Origin: Ornithinibacillus bavariensis
Lineage (GTDB): Bacteria; Bacillota; Bacilli; Bacillales; Amphibacillaceae
DNA length: 64,000 bases
Assembly: GCF_018333235.1 (NCBI RefSeq)
Contig: NZ_BORP01000002.1
Location: 496,001-560,000 of the forward strand
Reading direction: 5' to 3'
The notes beneath the pieces were generated by a model. The model was not told the DNA's origin and ran no database searches. It worked only from the letters and a program-made list of their open reading frames with translations. Both the position numbers and the translations under genes were made by a program. This document shows positions 18,801 to 27,436 of this stretch, one piece after another; within the stretch, counting starts at the first letter, position 1, and every line of letters begins with the position of its first letter.

Positions 18801-21237
18801 TTTAACCTTAGTAAGCCTAGAAATGGATCGTTTTTCAGACGCCTTTCATTATTATAACCGTTTAAGACAGGACATAGAAGAAAATCCAAACAAAGGCTTT
18901 GATATTGGTAGTTTTTATAATACTTGTGCAATGCTATTTCAAGTACTTGGCAATTATGAAGAAGCGGATTATTATAACAAGAAGGTAATTGCCTTTCATA
19001 GTGAACATGAGCATATTTCAAAGTATACATCAAGTTTGAATATGCTCATTAATCAACTGAGAAAGAGTGAAGGACGGAATCATTCCTATTTAGTGAAACA
19101 AATCCAGTCCCTATCAGAAAAAATTACAAATAAACAGATGAATATAGAAAGCATATGCGATGTGATCTTCATCCTTTGCCATAAAGGCGACTATACTTTA
19201 GCTAAAGAGCTATTAATCAAGGTTCAACAGAATATTCGGAGGGATTCACCTGGTCGATTAATATCCATTTTTCAGCATGCACAAGGTATCGTAGAGTTTG
19301 GTATAAATCCAAAGATGGCAATACGTTACCTTGAGAGCAGCTTAGAGTTGGCAAAGGAATCTAAAAGTAGAGAGCTTATTTCTCGTATAACAGCTGATTT
19401 AGGTGCATGTTACTATACCTTAGGAAAATATTACGATGCGGCTAACTATTTATTAGAAAGTGTTGAAAGTATAAAAACGTTATTAGGACAACTGCCAAAG
19501 GAAAACCGGGTGAATTTTATTAATGGGCGATATTTTGCTAATGTATTTTATCAACTGGAATTAATTGGAAGGTGGATCTTTTTACAGGAAGAAATTCCTC
19601 AAGAAAGTGATACGGCCCCTAAATTAGTTACTTCACTAGATGAGTTAGAGGATTTACTGCGTACGAATGACATATATGCATTTATTCATAATCATGAATT
19701 TATGTACTATATTCGTACGCAGCATATGGAACGGTTGTCAAGTGGCATTTTGTCAGAGCAAGATATTCTGAGAAATCTGGACAGTGATGACGTGAAAAAC
19801 CTTGATATGATTGGAAAATATCTTGCTGGTGGAACCCTAGCTACGAAGGGATTAATCGTTTCCGCGGAAAATGGACACAATTTAACGGTTCTGTCTTCAA
19901 CAGATGGTAATAAGCAGTTTACGGTGAACATGTCCATATTTAACCGTGTACGCACAACCCAAAAACCATTTCTATTCGCAGAATCGGAGAAGCAGGATAA
20001 AATGGAACATAATTTACTTCTGAATGATAAACGCGCTGTTATGTGTATTCCAATTATTAAGTTACAAGCAGGAAGGTTAGAGGAGCGCAATACAATTCTA
20101 GGCTATATTTATTTAGAAACGGATAAAATGGTTAATAATTTTAACCAACGCGGACTTGATTTGTGTACTGAATTAGTGAGCCTTTTAGCGTTATTATTAG
20201 AGAAACGCCAGTTAATGCTAACGGCATCTATTGATAAGCTAACAGGTGCATTAACAAGAAAATACTTAGAGGATACCTTACAAAATACGCTAGACTTTTC
20301 CAGGAAAAATGGAAGAGAATTTAGTATTATTATGTTTGATTTAGATAAATTCAAGGGTGTTAATGACAGATATGGACACCAAGTAGGTGACAAAGTACTA
20401 AGAGAGGTTTCCTCGATTATTTTAGACAACCTGACTGGAAATCGTACCCTAGGACGCTATGGGGGGGAAGAGTTTGTTATCATATTACCTACAACAGATG
20501 TGCTAGAAGCTAAGGAAGTTGCAGAATCGCTTCGAAAAAAAGTACAAGGTAGGCAGATTCTAGGTGATAAACAAGACATTACCCTTAGCATGGGCATTGC
20601 AACATATCCTGAACATGGACAAACAGTGAGAGAACTTATATTGAAGGCAGACCAGGCACTGTATGTTGCAAAGGAAAATGGTAGAAATAATTCACAAACA
20701 TGGCAGAAAGATTTTGAGAGTAAGGCAAAGCCTGCAAATAAATTAACAGGAATTATGTCTGGTGATGAAATTAGAGATGCTCGGAATGTGTTGGCGCTTG
20801 TGGAGCTGATTCAGCTAACAAATAAAAATATTAGTCAGCAGGATAAAATATACAAGTTCCTCGGTCGTATGATTGAAATAATGGAAGCACAATATGGGTA
20901 TGTTTTCTTAACAAGCAATAATTCCATAACTAAGCAATTTGGTAGAAAGACACAAGTAGAAGAATGGGTAGAAAACGTTGCTTATAATCAAGAAATTATA
21001 CAAAAAGTTATTTTAAGTGGACAGGGACTATACCAGATTGATTGGGAGACAACGGATAAAATTAATATGGTAAACGGACTACCAGATTGGGATTCTATTC
21101 TTGCTGTTCCAATTATGTCAGCCGGGAACATGAAGGGCGTTTTGTATCTTTCTGCCCCGACAAGATTAAAAGAATTTGGTACAGATGAGCTCAATGTATT
21201 AAATGTGTATAGTGATTTAATTGCAACTATATTATAA
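15859..21237 (+). CDS. Giant pseudokinase-AAA-TPR-GAF-GGDEF-GAF diguanylate cyclase
   Basis: About 1792 residues, soluble. Residues ~8-265 resemble a Ser/Thr kinase but lack the catalytic residues: no VAIK lysine (VLLLHLL), HGDLKxxN replaced by YGALNWDN, DFG replaced by DIA. A STAND-type ATPase follows, with Walker A QGTNGIGKTR (~residue 318) and a Walker B-like VIDNIHLAD (~430). Helical TPR-like repeats span ~700-1240, then GAF (~1300-1450) and an intact GGDEF domain with RYGGEEF (~1537). The RxxD inhibitory site is absent (TGNR at that place). A second GAF domain ends the protein. ATG 15859 lies behind GGGGGTG. Known relatives use the pseudokinase-ATPase-TPR part as a sensor scaffold; the role here is inferred. 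Confidence 0.88.
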   Translation: MVEIINNRYRIKELLKQDKLATHYLVYDMRDDNKVLLLHLLSSEYSPKSIIEFFIDRFIDIKNLTNRRIVRNYSFNSLSYVDKERQAEPQYFYTSDYHDNAEELFTVIGRINFRQKMDLFLDLCSAVYYLHQKGFVYGALNWDNLKVLAENGEYHILLQDIATVEGRKLLQEEKMEYTFLISPQVLAGMKPNVKSDIYSLAVILLAMLCGKPFLYSPIDELSQLSLETNDPNILQLISLLEKLLHKEGFEFDSVYDVIEELNLLLHTNYSIVHKEEYEGLNIYTKLIGRENQVNAILRAYEKMVSYQSGNRIFFVQGTNGIGKTRLLQEINFLFDLSKASVYSSFSLNGLADGHNKVWIDIFKKLIMETDQHIVEKYSVELGKYFPELTEKNVNVHHKNEEISKYRFLNRISGFISESIQNRPTAFVIDNIHLADDLTIDTFHYLCSEVLENTNLTLIFSCDDSEASWNSVALEFVSNMKKRPDSETIRLEPLNEAETGDMIQCILTMPFVPKNLSRRIYSQSYGNPLFITEIMKDLYSRHIIYIHESTARWNIDLPEESNYSLLELPDSVEQALVNQLKDIDSFSIEILKVISIFQKPISMEMIEQFISSCNSLEESLVILGKRGVIQRLIGDSSYLYDFRSKVLKNIVYDKVLPEEKIEKHRKAAAMLEERLEPSTLTNYDELIYHYGQANEISKVKAYYRLNAAKMKSLHNTKAQIDNLICILNLTENQKEKTELLIEIGALLADTGDIPLALEYLHDAEDLATSDRFARNIVDVYLNLANANLLLYANDKVLEYINRIEQVLDSNPDEEARLDIKRIRALLLLDENYLAEARDLLIEVIEECGERFNKVKGNAYRTLGFIYVHTGKPEKALAAYHESIRALEKIDYTRGVLLALNNIGAVYAEVYEDFDKAMEYHLQVKNLSEEYGIFTSEVFGLINIAEANLNKYDFETAFDHFNIALKKAERYKMIQEKFMLLNFLTLVSLEMDRFSDAFHYYNRLRQDIEENPNKGFDIGSFYNTCAMLFQVLGNYEEADYYNKKVIAFHSEHEHISKYTSSLNMLINQLRKSEGRNHSYLVKQIQSLSEKITNKQMNIESICDVIFILCHKGDYTLAKELLIKVQQNIRRDSPGRLISIFQHAQGIVEFGINPKMAIRYLESSLELAKESKSRELISRITADLGACYYTLGKYYDAANYLLESVESIKTLLGQLPKENRVNFINGRYFANVFYQLELIGRWIFLQEEIPQESDTAPKLVTSLDELEDLLRTNDIYAFIHNHEFMYYIRTQHMERLSSGILSEQDILRNLDSDDVKNLDMIGKYLAGGTLATKGLIVSAENGHNLTVLSSTDGNKQFTVNMSIFNRVRTTQKPFLFAESEKQDKMEHNLLLNDKRAVMCIPIIKLQAGRLEERNTILGYIYLETDKMVNNFNQRGLDLCTELVSLLALLLEKRQLMLTASIDKLTGALTRKYLEDTLQNTLDFSRKNGREFSIIMFDLDKFKGVNDRYGHQVGDKVLREVSSIILDNLTGNRTLGRYGGEEFVIILPTTDVLEAKEVAESLRKKVQGRQILGDKQDITLSMGIATYPEHGQTVRELILKADQALYVAKENGRNNSQTWQKDFESKAKPANKLTGIMSGDEIRDARNVLALVELIQLTNKNISQQDKIYKFLGRMIEIMEAQYGYVFLTSNNSITKQFGRKTQVEEWVENVAYNQEIIQKVILSGQGLYQIDWETTDKINMVNGLPDWDSILAVPIMSAGNMKGVLYLSAPTRLKEFGTDELNVLNVYSDLIATIL

Positions 21238-21286
21238 ATGGAGATTTTCTTTTAGATTAAGAGGCTTTTACTGTTCAAACTTTATT

Positions 21287-21337
21287 AAAGGCTGTATGAG
21301 AAGGAGATACGTTCACTCCTACCCATACAGCCTTTTT
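21287..21337. terminator. Terminator between convergent GGDEF and TraB-type genes
   Basis: GGCTGTATG (21290-21298) pairs with CATACAGCC (21324-21332), with an inner AGGAG/CTCCT pairing, followed by TTTTTATAAT on the plus strand. It may serve both genes, though the minus-strand T-run is short. Confidence 0.85.
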
Positions 21338-22580
21338 ATAATACTCTTTCTATCGTATAACCCTTTTCCTCTAAAATAGAGCGGATATGTGGCTCTAATA
21401 ATAGATGTAGGCTTCCAACAATAACGAGATAAGTATCTCCACTATCTTCTTCTAAAAATCCCGCAATTTTTTCAGCCATTTTGTAGTTACGCTTGTCGTT
21501 TAATGCTTCCATAAATGCCTGTTCCTCTGCTGAAGGATTTCCATCCTCATCTATTAGGTAGGAAAGCAGCGCCTCACTATCCCCATTCACATACAGGGAG
21601 AATAATTTCTCCATTTGACTACCATAGTCATCGATATCAACTAACGATTCTTCAAGCATTTGTACTTGATATTTAGGAGTTGTATCTGCAAAAAGGCTTA
21701 ACTGCTCTTCTACTGTTTCCAGTGCAATAATTTTCTTTTGATCATGTTCTGCACGATCTAGAAAATACATATCTACCCCTTCAATATAGCCAAGTTCTTC
21801 ATTCATTAATTGTTGTATTAATGTAGAGTGAAACCAGGGCTGATACATACTAAACATATCTACCGAGGAATTTAGTTCGCTATACGTATTCTTCAGTTTG
21901 GCGTAAAGGCTACTAGTAATATTATCTTCAATACTACTTCCGTCAGAATACGTTGCTAGCTCCAAATATAGTGCTTGAGTTTCTATTAGGTTAATATTAT
22001 TTAAATCAATTTCTGGAACAATAATATCCGCTTCCGCATATGCCTCTTCTATTTTTTGATTAAGAGGAAAAAATGCTTCTGTTGCAATATGAATGGTGCC
22101 TTGAAGGTAGACAGTTGTATTACCGTTATCCACCTTCCATAAAAAGCCACCAGGTCCATCTGGCTCCCCTCTTACCGCAACCATTACCTTAGAATGAACG
22201 ACGATATTTTTTGCCTCAAGCTTTGCGATAGTGGATTCATCATAAGGATTTCCGCCAATGCTTACCTCCTTAAGACTATCCATCTTCACTAGTGGTGAAA
22301 AATCTAATATTCTATTATTCTCTAAGTTAAGATTTGTTACTTTATCCAAATACTCAAGACCATCAATAGATTTAATTCTGCTACTGGATAGATTTAAACT
22401 GGTAATTTTCTGTAATGCCTCTAATTGGATATCGCCCTCCGGCTGATTGATTTCTTCACGAATGAGTTGCTCCAGCTGATAATCAGAAAAGAGCACCGAA
22501 TTTTCCTTTTCATTTGCCTGACAGGACACAACAACAAATAGGATTAACAACAGTACAAGATGACTAAAAAAACGCTTCAA
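21336..22580 (-). CDS. Lipoprotein with leucine-rich repeats and TraB/GumN domain
   Basis: Exported lipoprotein: signal peptide with lipobox VVSC at ~residues 17-20. Residues ~40-130 form a short leucine-rich repeat block (LTSLNLSSSRIKSIDGLEYL, VTNLNLENNRILDFSPLV). Residues ~145-414 are a TraB/PrgY/GumN domain (FLWKVDNGNTTVYLQGTIHI at the start, VIVGSLHLLLEPHIRSIL at the end). Some members of this superfamily are metal-dependent proteases or haem-binding-like folds; others are uncharacterised. TTG start at 22580 behind GGGGGAG. Monocistronic. The LRR plus TraB combination on a lipid anchor is unusual; a cell-surface role is inferred. Confidence 0.8.
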   Translation of the reverse strand: MKRFFSHLVLLLILFVVVSCQANEKENSVLFSDYQLEQLIREEINQPEGDIQLEALQKITSLNLSSSRIKSIDGLEYLDKVTNLNLENNRILDFSPLVKMDSLKEVSIGGNPYDESTIAKLEAKNIVVHSKVMVAVRGEPDGPGGFLWKVDNGNTTVYLQGTIHIATEAFFPLNQKIEEAYAEADIIVPEIDLNNINLIETQALYLELATYSDGSSIEDNITSSLYAKLKNTYSELNSSVDMFSMYQPWFHSTLIQQLMNEELGYIEGVDMYFLDRAEHDQKKIIALETVEEQLSLFADTTPKYQVQMLEESLVDIDDYGSQMEKLFSLYVNGDSEALLSYLIDEDGNPSAEEQAFMEALNDKRNYKMAEKIAGFLEEDSGDTYLVIVGSLHLLLEPHIRSILEEKGYTIERVL

Positions 22581-22760
22581 AAAATCTCCCCCAATCTGTT
22601 AAAAAATTACTAGTATTATTTCACATAACTATAACAGCATCAGCAAAAGTGAGCAATAAACTGCAAAATTATTCATGGAATGATGCAGTTATCTTGAGCT
22701 GAGATATGTTTTCAAGTATCATTACACTTTAGTGAAAATTATTGGATCAAGACAGCGGAG

Positions 22761-23705
22761 ATGATTAGATTGAAGGGAATATTTCAAACAAAGTGGTCAG
22801 TAATAGCAATTGCCATTTTTTGTTCATTGCTATGGGGTAGTGCTTTTCCAGTATTAAAGGTCAGCTATGAGGAACTACAAATTGCACAGGATGATGTCAT
22901 TGCAAAAATAGTATTTGCGGGGATGCGATTTCTTCTTGCCGGAGTTATCGTATTAGTATTTTTATTCGTACGTAATTGGAAACAATTATTGGTAACCAAG
23001 AAGCAATTTATTGTATTAATTTTACTAGGGGTTGTCCAAACCTCCTTACAATATTTCTTTTTTTATAATGGTTTAGCGAATGTATCTGGAATGAAAGGAG
23101 CAATATTAAATTCAGCAGGCACGTTTTTTACCGTAATTCTGGCACATTTTTATTATCGTAGTGATCGGATGAATTGGCAAAAAACCGTGGGGCTTCTTAC
23201 GGGATTTATGGGAATAATTGTTGCGAATTGGGGGAAGGATTTTGGAACTACCTTCCAGTGGGACGGGGAAGGCTATATGATTTTATCTGGTCTAACCGCT
23301 GCCATTGCAACAATTATGGCAAAAGAACTAGCTTCTGGCATTCACCCATTCGCGATTACTGGATGGCAATTATCGTTAGGTGGCCTTATCATGTTAATGG
23401 TTGGCGTACCCGTTATGTCTAAGGGTGCTATTATTTTTACGCAGTTTGGCTTTGGATTGTTTATCTATTCGGCACTACTATCCTCTGTAGCATTTACGCT
23501 TTGGTATTCATTACTAAAATACAATCCTGCGGGTGAACTAAGCATGTATAAATTTATCGTTCCTGTGTCAGGAGCAGTGATGTCTGCTATGACTATCCCA
23601 GGAGAAGAGCTAAACTTTTTCATAATCGCTTCTATCGTATTAGTTGCTATCGGAATAATTGTTGTCAATTATCATGGAAAGAATAATATAGGGCGAGCAT
23701 CTTAA
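22761..23705 (+). CDS. EamA/DMT family transporter
   Basis: Integral membrane protein of 314 residues with about ten hydrophobic segments in two EamA repeats (FCSLLWGSAFPVLKVSYEEL in the first; GLTAAIATIMAKELASGIHP in the second). The family exports metabolites or amino acids; substrate unknown here. The ATG at 22761 touches its GCGGAG RBS. A TTG at 22770 has better spacing and could be the true start. Divergent from the TraB lipoprotein gene. Confidence 0.9.
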   Translation: MIRLKGIFQTKWSVIAIAIFCSLLWGSAFPVLKVSYEELQIAQDDVIAKIVFAGMRFLLAGVIVLVFLFVRNWKQLLVTKKQFIVLILLGVVQTSLQYFFFYNGLANVSGMKGAILNSAGTFFTVILAHFYYRSDRMNWQKTVGLLTGFMGIIVANWGKDFGTTFQWDGEGYMILSGLTAAIATIMAKELASGIHPFAITGWQLSLGGLIMLMVGVPVMSKGAIIFTQFGFGLFIYSALLSSVAFTLWYSLLKYNPAGELSMYKFIVPVSGAVMSAMTIPGEELNFFIIASIVLVAIGIIVVNYHGKNNIGRAS

Positions 23706-23921
23706 AAATAGTTATATAAGAGTGAGAATTTTTTCTAATGTCACTTAATGTTGAAAAAACACTAAAAATAATTCTTTTGGACTATTTTTCTGACATTTAT
23801 TGTTAGTTTATTGATTCTAAATACCCCTATTTATAGTGATATTTCCATTTAATGGAATGGTACAATCTGGTAAAAATAAGACTTATTTACTATTAATGTT
23901 GGTATAGGAACTTTTACCCAA

Positions 23922-23949
23922 TTGACACATTATTTTTTTCATTTAAAAT
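23922..23949 (+). promoter_or_regulatory. Putative sigma-A promoter of the 168-residue lipoprotein gene
   Basis: TTGACA (23922-23927), 16-bp spacer, TAAAAT (23944-23949), 35 bp before the start codon. Confidence 0.55.
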
Positions 23950-23984
23950 ACTAAAGAGTACATAAATAAAGGGGAATTGACAAG

Positions 23985-24491
23985 ATGAAAAAAATACTTG
24001 GAGTTATTGGAATTATTTTTATCATGGTGCTTGCAGCGTGTAGCTCACCTGAAGCGGATGAAGTTTTAGAGTACCATAATGCTATGGCAGAAAATATTAA
24101 TCCGAAGATAGACAAAATTGATGAACTTTATACAAAGGTTGCAGCAGCTGCATCTGACGAAGAGGCACTAGAAGTTTTTGATAATGAATTAGTTCCACTT
24201 ATTGGTGAGATAAGAGATTACTATGATTCACAGAAGGTAGAAAGTGATGTTGCAAAGGAATATCATAAGTTGCATTTAGAATTAGTAGATGCGATGGATA
24301 ATGTTGTTCAAAAAGAAAAGGAATATTTGTCTGCATTTCTAGATGAAAATTCTACGGAAGAGGATATTCTTGCACTTGAGGAAGAATTAGATGAATTAAC
24401 GGAAGTTGCAGCAGAAAAAGACAAGGCTGTATCAGATCACTGGGATTCATTAATTGAAAAATATGACTTTATTGAGGAAGAAGAAGAATAA
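23985..24491 (+). CDS. Small acidic lipoprotein, function unknown
   Basis: 168 residues with lipoprotein signal peptide (MKKILGVIGIIFIMVLAAC, lipobox LAAC). The mature part is acidic and helical (YHNAMAENINPKIDKIDELYTK..., ending EEEEE) and resembles uncharacterised Bacillaceae lipoproteins with two or three long amphipathic helices. No catalytic motif. RBS AAAGGGG. It has its own promoter and a strong terminator, so it is monocistronic. Confidence 0.8.
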   Translation: MKKILGVIGIIFIMVLAACSSPEADEVLEYHNAMAENINPKIDKIDELYTKVAAAASDEEALEVFDNELVPLIGEIRDYYDSQKVESDVAKEYHKLHLELVDAMDNVVQKEKEYLSAFLDENSTEEDILALEEELDELTEVAAEKDKAVSDHWDSLIEKYDFIEEEEE

Positions 24492-24504
24492 ACAATTTAT
24501 TTAA

Positions 24505-24557
24505 GAGACTGTTAGTCTGGGAGATACATAGGTAGCTCCTAGCTAATGGTCTTTTTT
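24505..24557 (+). terminator. Terminator after the lipoprotein gene
   Basis: AGACTGTTAG (24505-24514) pairs with CTAATGGTCT (24542-24551), with two G-T pairs, followed by seven T. Confidence 0.88.
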
Positions 24558-24751
24558 TAGTTGAGCAACCATAATATAATACCTATGGATAAAAAGAAAA
24601 TTGAAGCTATAGTTCTTTGCAGGCTATCAAGCATTTGAGGCATGACGATATGACCATCAATATTTCTGAGTATTGATATTTTACTGAAAATGTGGGAAAA
24701 TATGGTTGTAGTCTTTACCTTTTGCTTACGATGATGAAGAGGGGGAATAAA

Positions 24752-25378
24752 ATGTTAGTAAAAAATGATTATGTTAATAAAAAGGATGTCGTTTTTGTAA
24801 GGGAAAATGACAGTTTAGAAGTAGTCACGAAGACACTGGAAGACTCTGGTTACCGCTGCATACCTGTGTTGGATGAAGCAGGTGAGAAGTATGTTGGAAA
24901 TATCTATAAAGTGGATTTACTAGAGTTTGAGATTGACCACTCATTGGTAGGTACACTTCAACAATTAGTAACAGATAAAGAAGGCTACATAAAGGAAGAT
25001 GACCCTTTCTTCAAAGTTTTTTCTTCCATCAAGAAATTACCATACCTTGCTGTCGTAAATGAATCGATGGAGTTCTTAGGAATTCTAACGAATGGAAATG
25101 TCCTTCAAGTACTGGAAAATGCCTGGGGAGTTCATAATGGAAGCTATTCGTTTACCATAGGAACTATTGAGTATGCAGGTGCACTTCAGAAGATGCTGAG
25201 GATAGTAAATAAATACTGTAACGTTCAGAGTGTAATCTCCTTAAATAATAACTCCCAATATGTTCGAAGGGTATGTATTGTACTCCCTATAGAAGTGGAT
25301 GAGGAATTAATGGAAAAAGTAAAGGATGACCTGGAAAAGAATAATTTTACAGTAACAGATGTTGAGAAGCTAAACTAG
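24752..25378 (+). CDS. cbpA: CBS-ACT domain protein, probable c-di-AMP-binding CbpA
   Basis: 208 residues. Two CBS motifs fill residues 1-140 (VFVRENDSLEVVTKTLEDSG, RCIPVLDEAGEKYVGNIYK; LPYLAVVNESMEFLGILTN). An ACT-like domain follows (YSFTIGTIEYAGALQKMLRI). This layout matches the c-di-AMP receptor CbpA known from Listeria; ligand binding here is inferred from that. Start chosen at ATG 24752, 6 nt after AGAGGGGG, not the longer in-frame ATG at 24692, which has no RBS. Monocistronic. Confidence 0.75.
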   Translation: MLVKNDYVNKKDVVFVRENDSLEVVTKTLEDSGYRCIPVLDEAGEKYVGNIYKVDLLEFEIDHSLVGTLQQLVTDKEGYIKEDDPFFKVFSSIKKLPYLAVVNESMEFLGILTNGNVLQVLENAWGVHNGSYSFTIGTIEYAGALQKMLRIVNKYCNVQSVISLNNNSQYVRRVCIVLPIEVDEELMEKVKDDLEKNNFTVTDVEKLN

Positions 25379-25387
25379 GAATGCCCG

Positions 25388-25415
25388 AGGCTGTTGGAAT
25401 AGACTCCAGCAGCCT
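25388..25415 (+). terminator. Stem-loop after the CBS-ACT gene
   Basis: AGGCTGTTGGA (25388-25398) pairs with TCCAGCAGCCT (25405-25415), one G-T pair. The following ATATTTATT is only a weak T-run. Confidence 0.6.
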
Positions 25416-25446
25416 ATATTTATTCCTATATGGAATTTCACAGACT

Positions 25447-25827
25447 TCATATTGCTTTTCGGGCTAACTGATCGGCATGACTATTTTCTTTTTCTGGTAT
25501 CCATTTAATAAAAAAATAAGGAAATTTAGCTGTCAACTCGCGAATTTTCTCAAGGAAGGGAAGAAATGTTTTATTCTTGGTAAAATCGTTATCGATGACA
25601 CGAACAACAGTTTCTGAATCCGAACGAAAAGATAAGATTTCCCCTGGGAATTCCTGTAGACAAATTTCAAGTGCTTTTAATACTGCATAAAACTCAGCTT
25701 CATGATTGGACATTTCCCCAAGTGGAATGCTATATTCAAATGTTTTGTTTTGAGCTTTAATGTAAATACCTGCACCACTAGCACCTGGATTACCTCTCGA
25801 TGCACCATCCGTGTATACCTCTATCAA
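25447..25827 (-). CDS. RNase H-like (reverse transcriptase-like fold) protein
   Basis: 126 residues with the RNase HI fold. The acidic set is visible: Asp in EVYTDGASRGNPG, Glu in NHEAEFYAV, Asp in RSDSETVV and a final Asp in SHADQLARKAI. Such short proteins in Bacillus (YpdQ/YpeP type) lack the basic handle of E. coli RNase HI, and their RNA/DNA hybrid cleavage is not always demonstrated. TTG start at 25827 behind AAAGGAAT. Convergent with the CBS-ACT gene. Confidence 0.85.
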   Translation of the reverse strand: MIEVYTDGASRGNPGASGAGIYIKAQNKTFEYSIPLGEMSNHEAEFYAVLKALEICLQEFPGEILSFRSDSETVVRVIDNDFTKNKTFLPFLEKIRELTAKFPYFFIKWIPEKENSHADQLARKAI

Positions 25828-26083
25828 TATATACCATTCCTTTAAAATATCTTGATTTTTACAATGCAGTCTAATTCTAGCAAGTATTCAAGTCGTAGTC
25901 CAGTATACATGGTGGTCCTCATTTTAAGTGGAATAGTGGAAGTAAAAACACTTTTGTCTTTTTGTAAATATACTGAAAGTTAGGTTGATTAGGTTACACA
26001 TTCAGAAGAAGCGGCTAATTATCGAAATCGCTTAATGATGGGAAAGTGGAACAGCCCTTATTCGTTTGATTATAGATGTGAGG

Positions 26084-26116
26084 GGTACTGGTATAATAAA
26101 TACCAGTACCTTTTTT
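26084..26116 (+). terminator. Strong orphan terminator with no upstream plus-strand gene
   Basis: GGTACTGGTA (26084-26093) pairs perfectly with TACCAGTACC (26101-26110), 7-nt loop, followed by six T. The nearest upstream gene (25447-25827) is on the minus strand, so any transcript ending here starts within 25830-26080. Confidence 0.85.
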
Positions 26117-26128
26117 CTGAAAAATTAT

Positions 26129-26158
26129 TTGACATTGATCCTAATACTTTTTTATAAA
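26129..26158 (+). promoter_or_regulatory. Putative sigma-A promoter of the amidohydrolase operon
   Basis: TTGACA (26129-26134), 18-bp spacer, TATAAA (26153-26158), about 110 bp before the amidohydrolase start. Confidence 0.55.
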
Positions 26159-26266
26159 GTTTGTATGCAGGTATGCTTTTCGTGGTATTGATTTGCAGCT
26201 ATTAACGATATTAGAAAAAAAATTAATTTTGCATAAGATAATATCGAAGGGAGCTTTTGTTACATC

Positions 26267-27397
26267 ATGAATAGGACATATAAAACGATTAAACCAATGC
26301 TTCAAAAGATATATAGACATTTACATCAGCATCCAGAAATTAGCTGGAAGGAATATAAAACAACAGAGTATTTAAAAGTTTTGTTAAAAGAATTGAATTG
26401 TAGGATTAGGACGTTTGAAGACATGACAGGTCTAGTTGCTGAGATAGGTAGTGGGAGACCAGTTATTGCAGTTCGGGCAGATATGGACGCATTGTGGCAG
26501 GAGGTAGATGGAGAATTTAGAGCGAATCATTCCTGTGGACATGATGCCCATATGACTATCGTACTTGGCGTTTTGTTCACTTTGCTCCAAAATGGAGCTC
26601 CTTCCCAAGGTACATTACGTTTTATTTTTCAGCCTGCGGAGGAGAAGGGAGAAGGGGCACTTGCTATAGTGAAAAAGGGTATAATTGATGATGTAGATTA
26701 TTTATATGGGTTACATTTACGACCAATTCAAGAACTGGCCCATGGTCAGTTTTCCCCAGCAATACAGCACGGTGCATCACGTTCACTTGAAGGGGTAATT
26801 ACTGGAGAGGATGCTCATGGTGCGAGACCACATCTAAACGCGAATGCTATTCAAGTAGGGTGTGAGTTTTTTCAACACCTAAATAACATATATATTGACC
26901 CAATCATTCCTCATTCTGTAAAGATGACAAGCTTTCATGCTGGTGGTGAAAGTATGAATATCATTCCAGGAAATGCCACATTTTCTATAGACATGCGTGC
27001 CCAAACCAATGAGGGGATGGAAGCATTGATGGATAAGGTAAACCGCGTGGCAAGGATGCTTTCCGAATACCATGGGGTCGAGATTGATATATCAATTACT
27101 TCCGATGTAGTAGCTGCAGTAATCAATGAAGAGGCTAGTCAAATTATGCAGGAGGCGATTATTGAAACAGTAGGCAAGGAGCATCTTGTACCTATGATAC
27201 GAACGACTGGTGGGGATGATTTCCACTTTTATTCGATAAAAAAGCCATCGATGAAGGCAACCATGCTAGCAGTTGGCTGTGACCTAGAACCGGGTTTACA
27301 TCATCCAAAAATGACATTCAATTATGAGGCTATTGAGCCAAGTGTTAAAATAATGGTACAGGTTTTGTTAAAAACCCTAGAAAGATATCAGGCATAG
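26267..27397 (+). CDS. amhX: M20-family amidohydrolase, AmhX-like
   Basis: Di-zinc amidohydrolase removing acyl groups from N-acyl amino acids. Zinc and catalytic motifs: VIAVRADMDALW, SCGHDAHMT (~residues 89-97), FQPAEEKGEGA, and a C-terminal GGDDFHFY replacing the usual final His region. 376 residues, close to B. subtilis AmhX. Followed 39 nt later by an N-acylamino acid racemase/MenC-type enolase, so the two could jointly convert N-acyl-D-amino acids to L-amino acids. RBS AGGGAG. Confidence 0.85.
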   Translation: MNRTYKTIKPMLQKIYRHLHQHPEISWKEYKTTEYLKVLLKELNCRIRTFEDMTGLVAEIGSGRPVIAVRADMDALWQEVDGEFRANHSCGHDAHMTIVLGVLFTLLQNGAPSQGTLRFIFQPAEEKGEGALAIVKKGIIDDVDYLYGLHLRPIQELAHGQFSPAIQHGASRSLEGVITGEDAHGARPHLNANAIQVGCEFFQHLNNIYIDPIIPHSVKMTSFHAGGESMNIIPGNATFSIDMRAQTNEGMEALMDKVNRVARMLSEYHGVEIDISITSDVVAAVINEEASQIMQEAIIETVGKEHLVPMIRTTGGDDFHFYSIKKPSMKATMLAVGCDLEPGLHHPKMTFNYEAIEPSVKIMVQVLLKTLERYQA

Positions 27398-27436
27398 GAT
27401 TTTGATATAAACAGCATTAAAGTGAGGTTATAAGAA

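Noticed and set aside
26035-26170. 40-codon frame running across the orphan terminator
   Set aside because: No Shine-Dalgarno sequence before either ATG, and it would be translated through a strong terminator.
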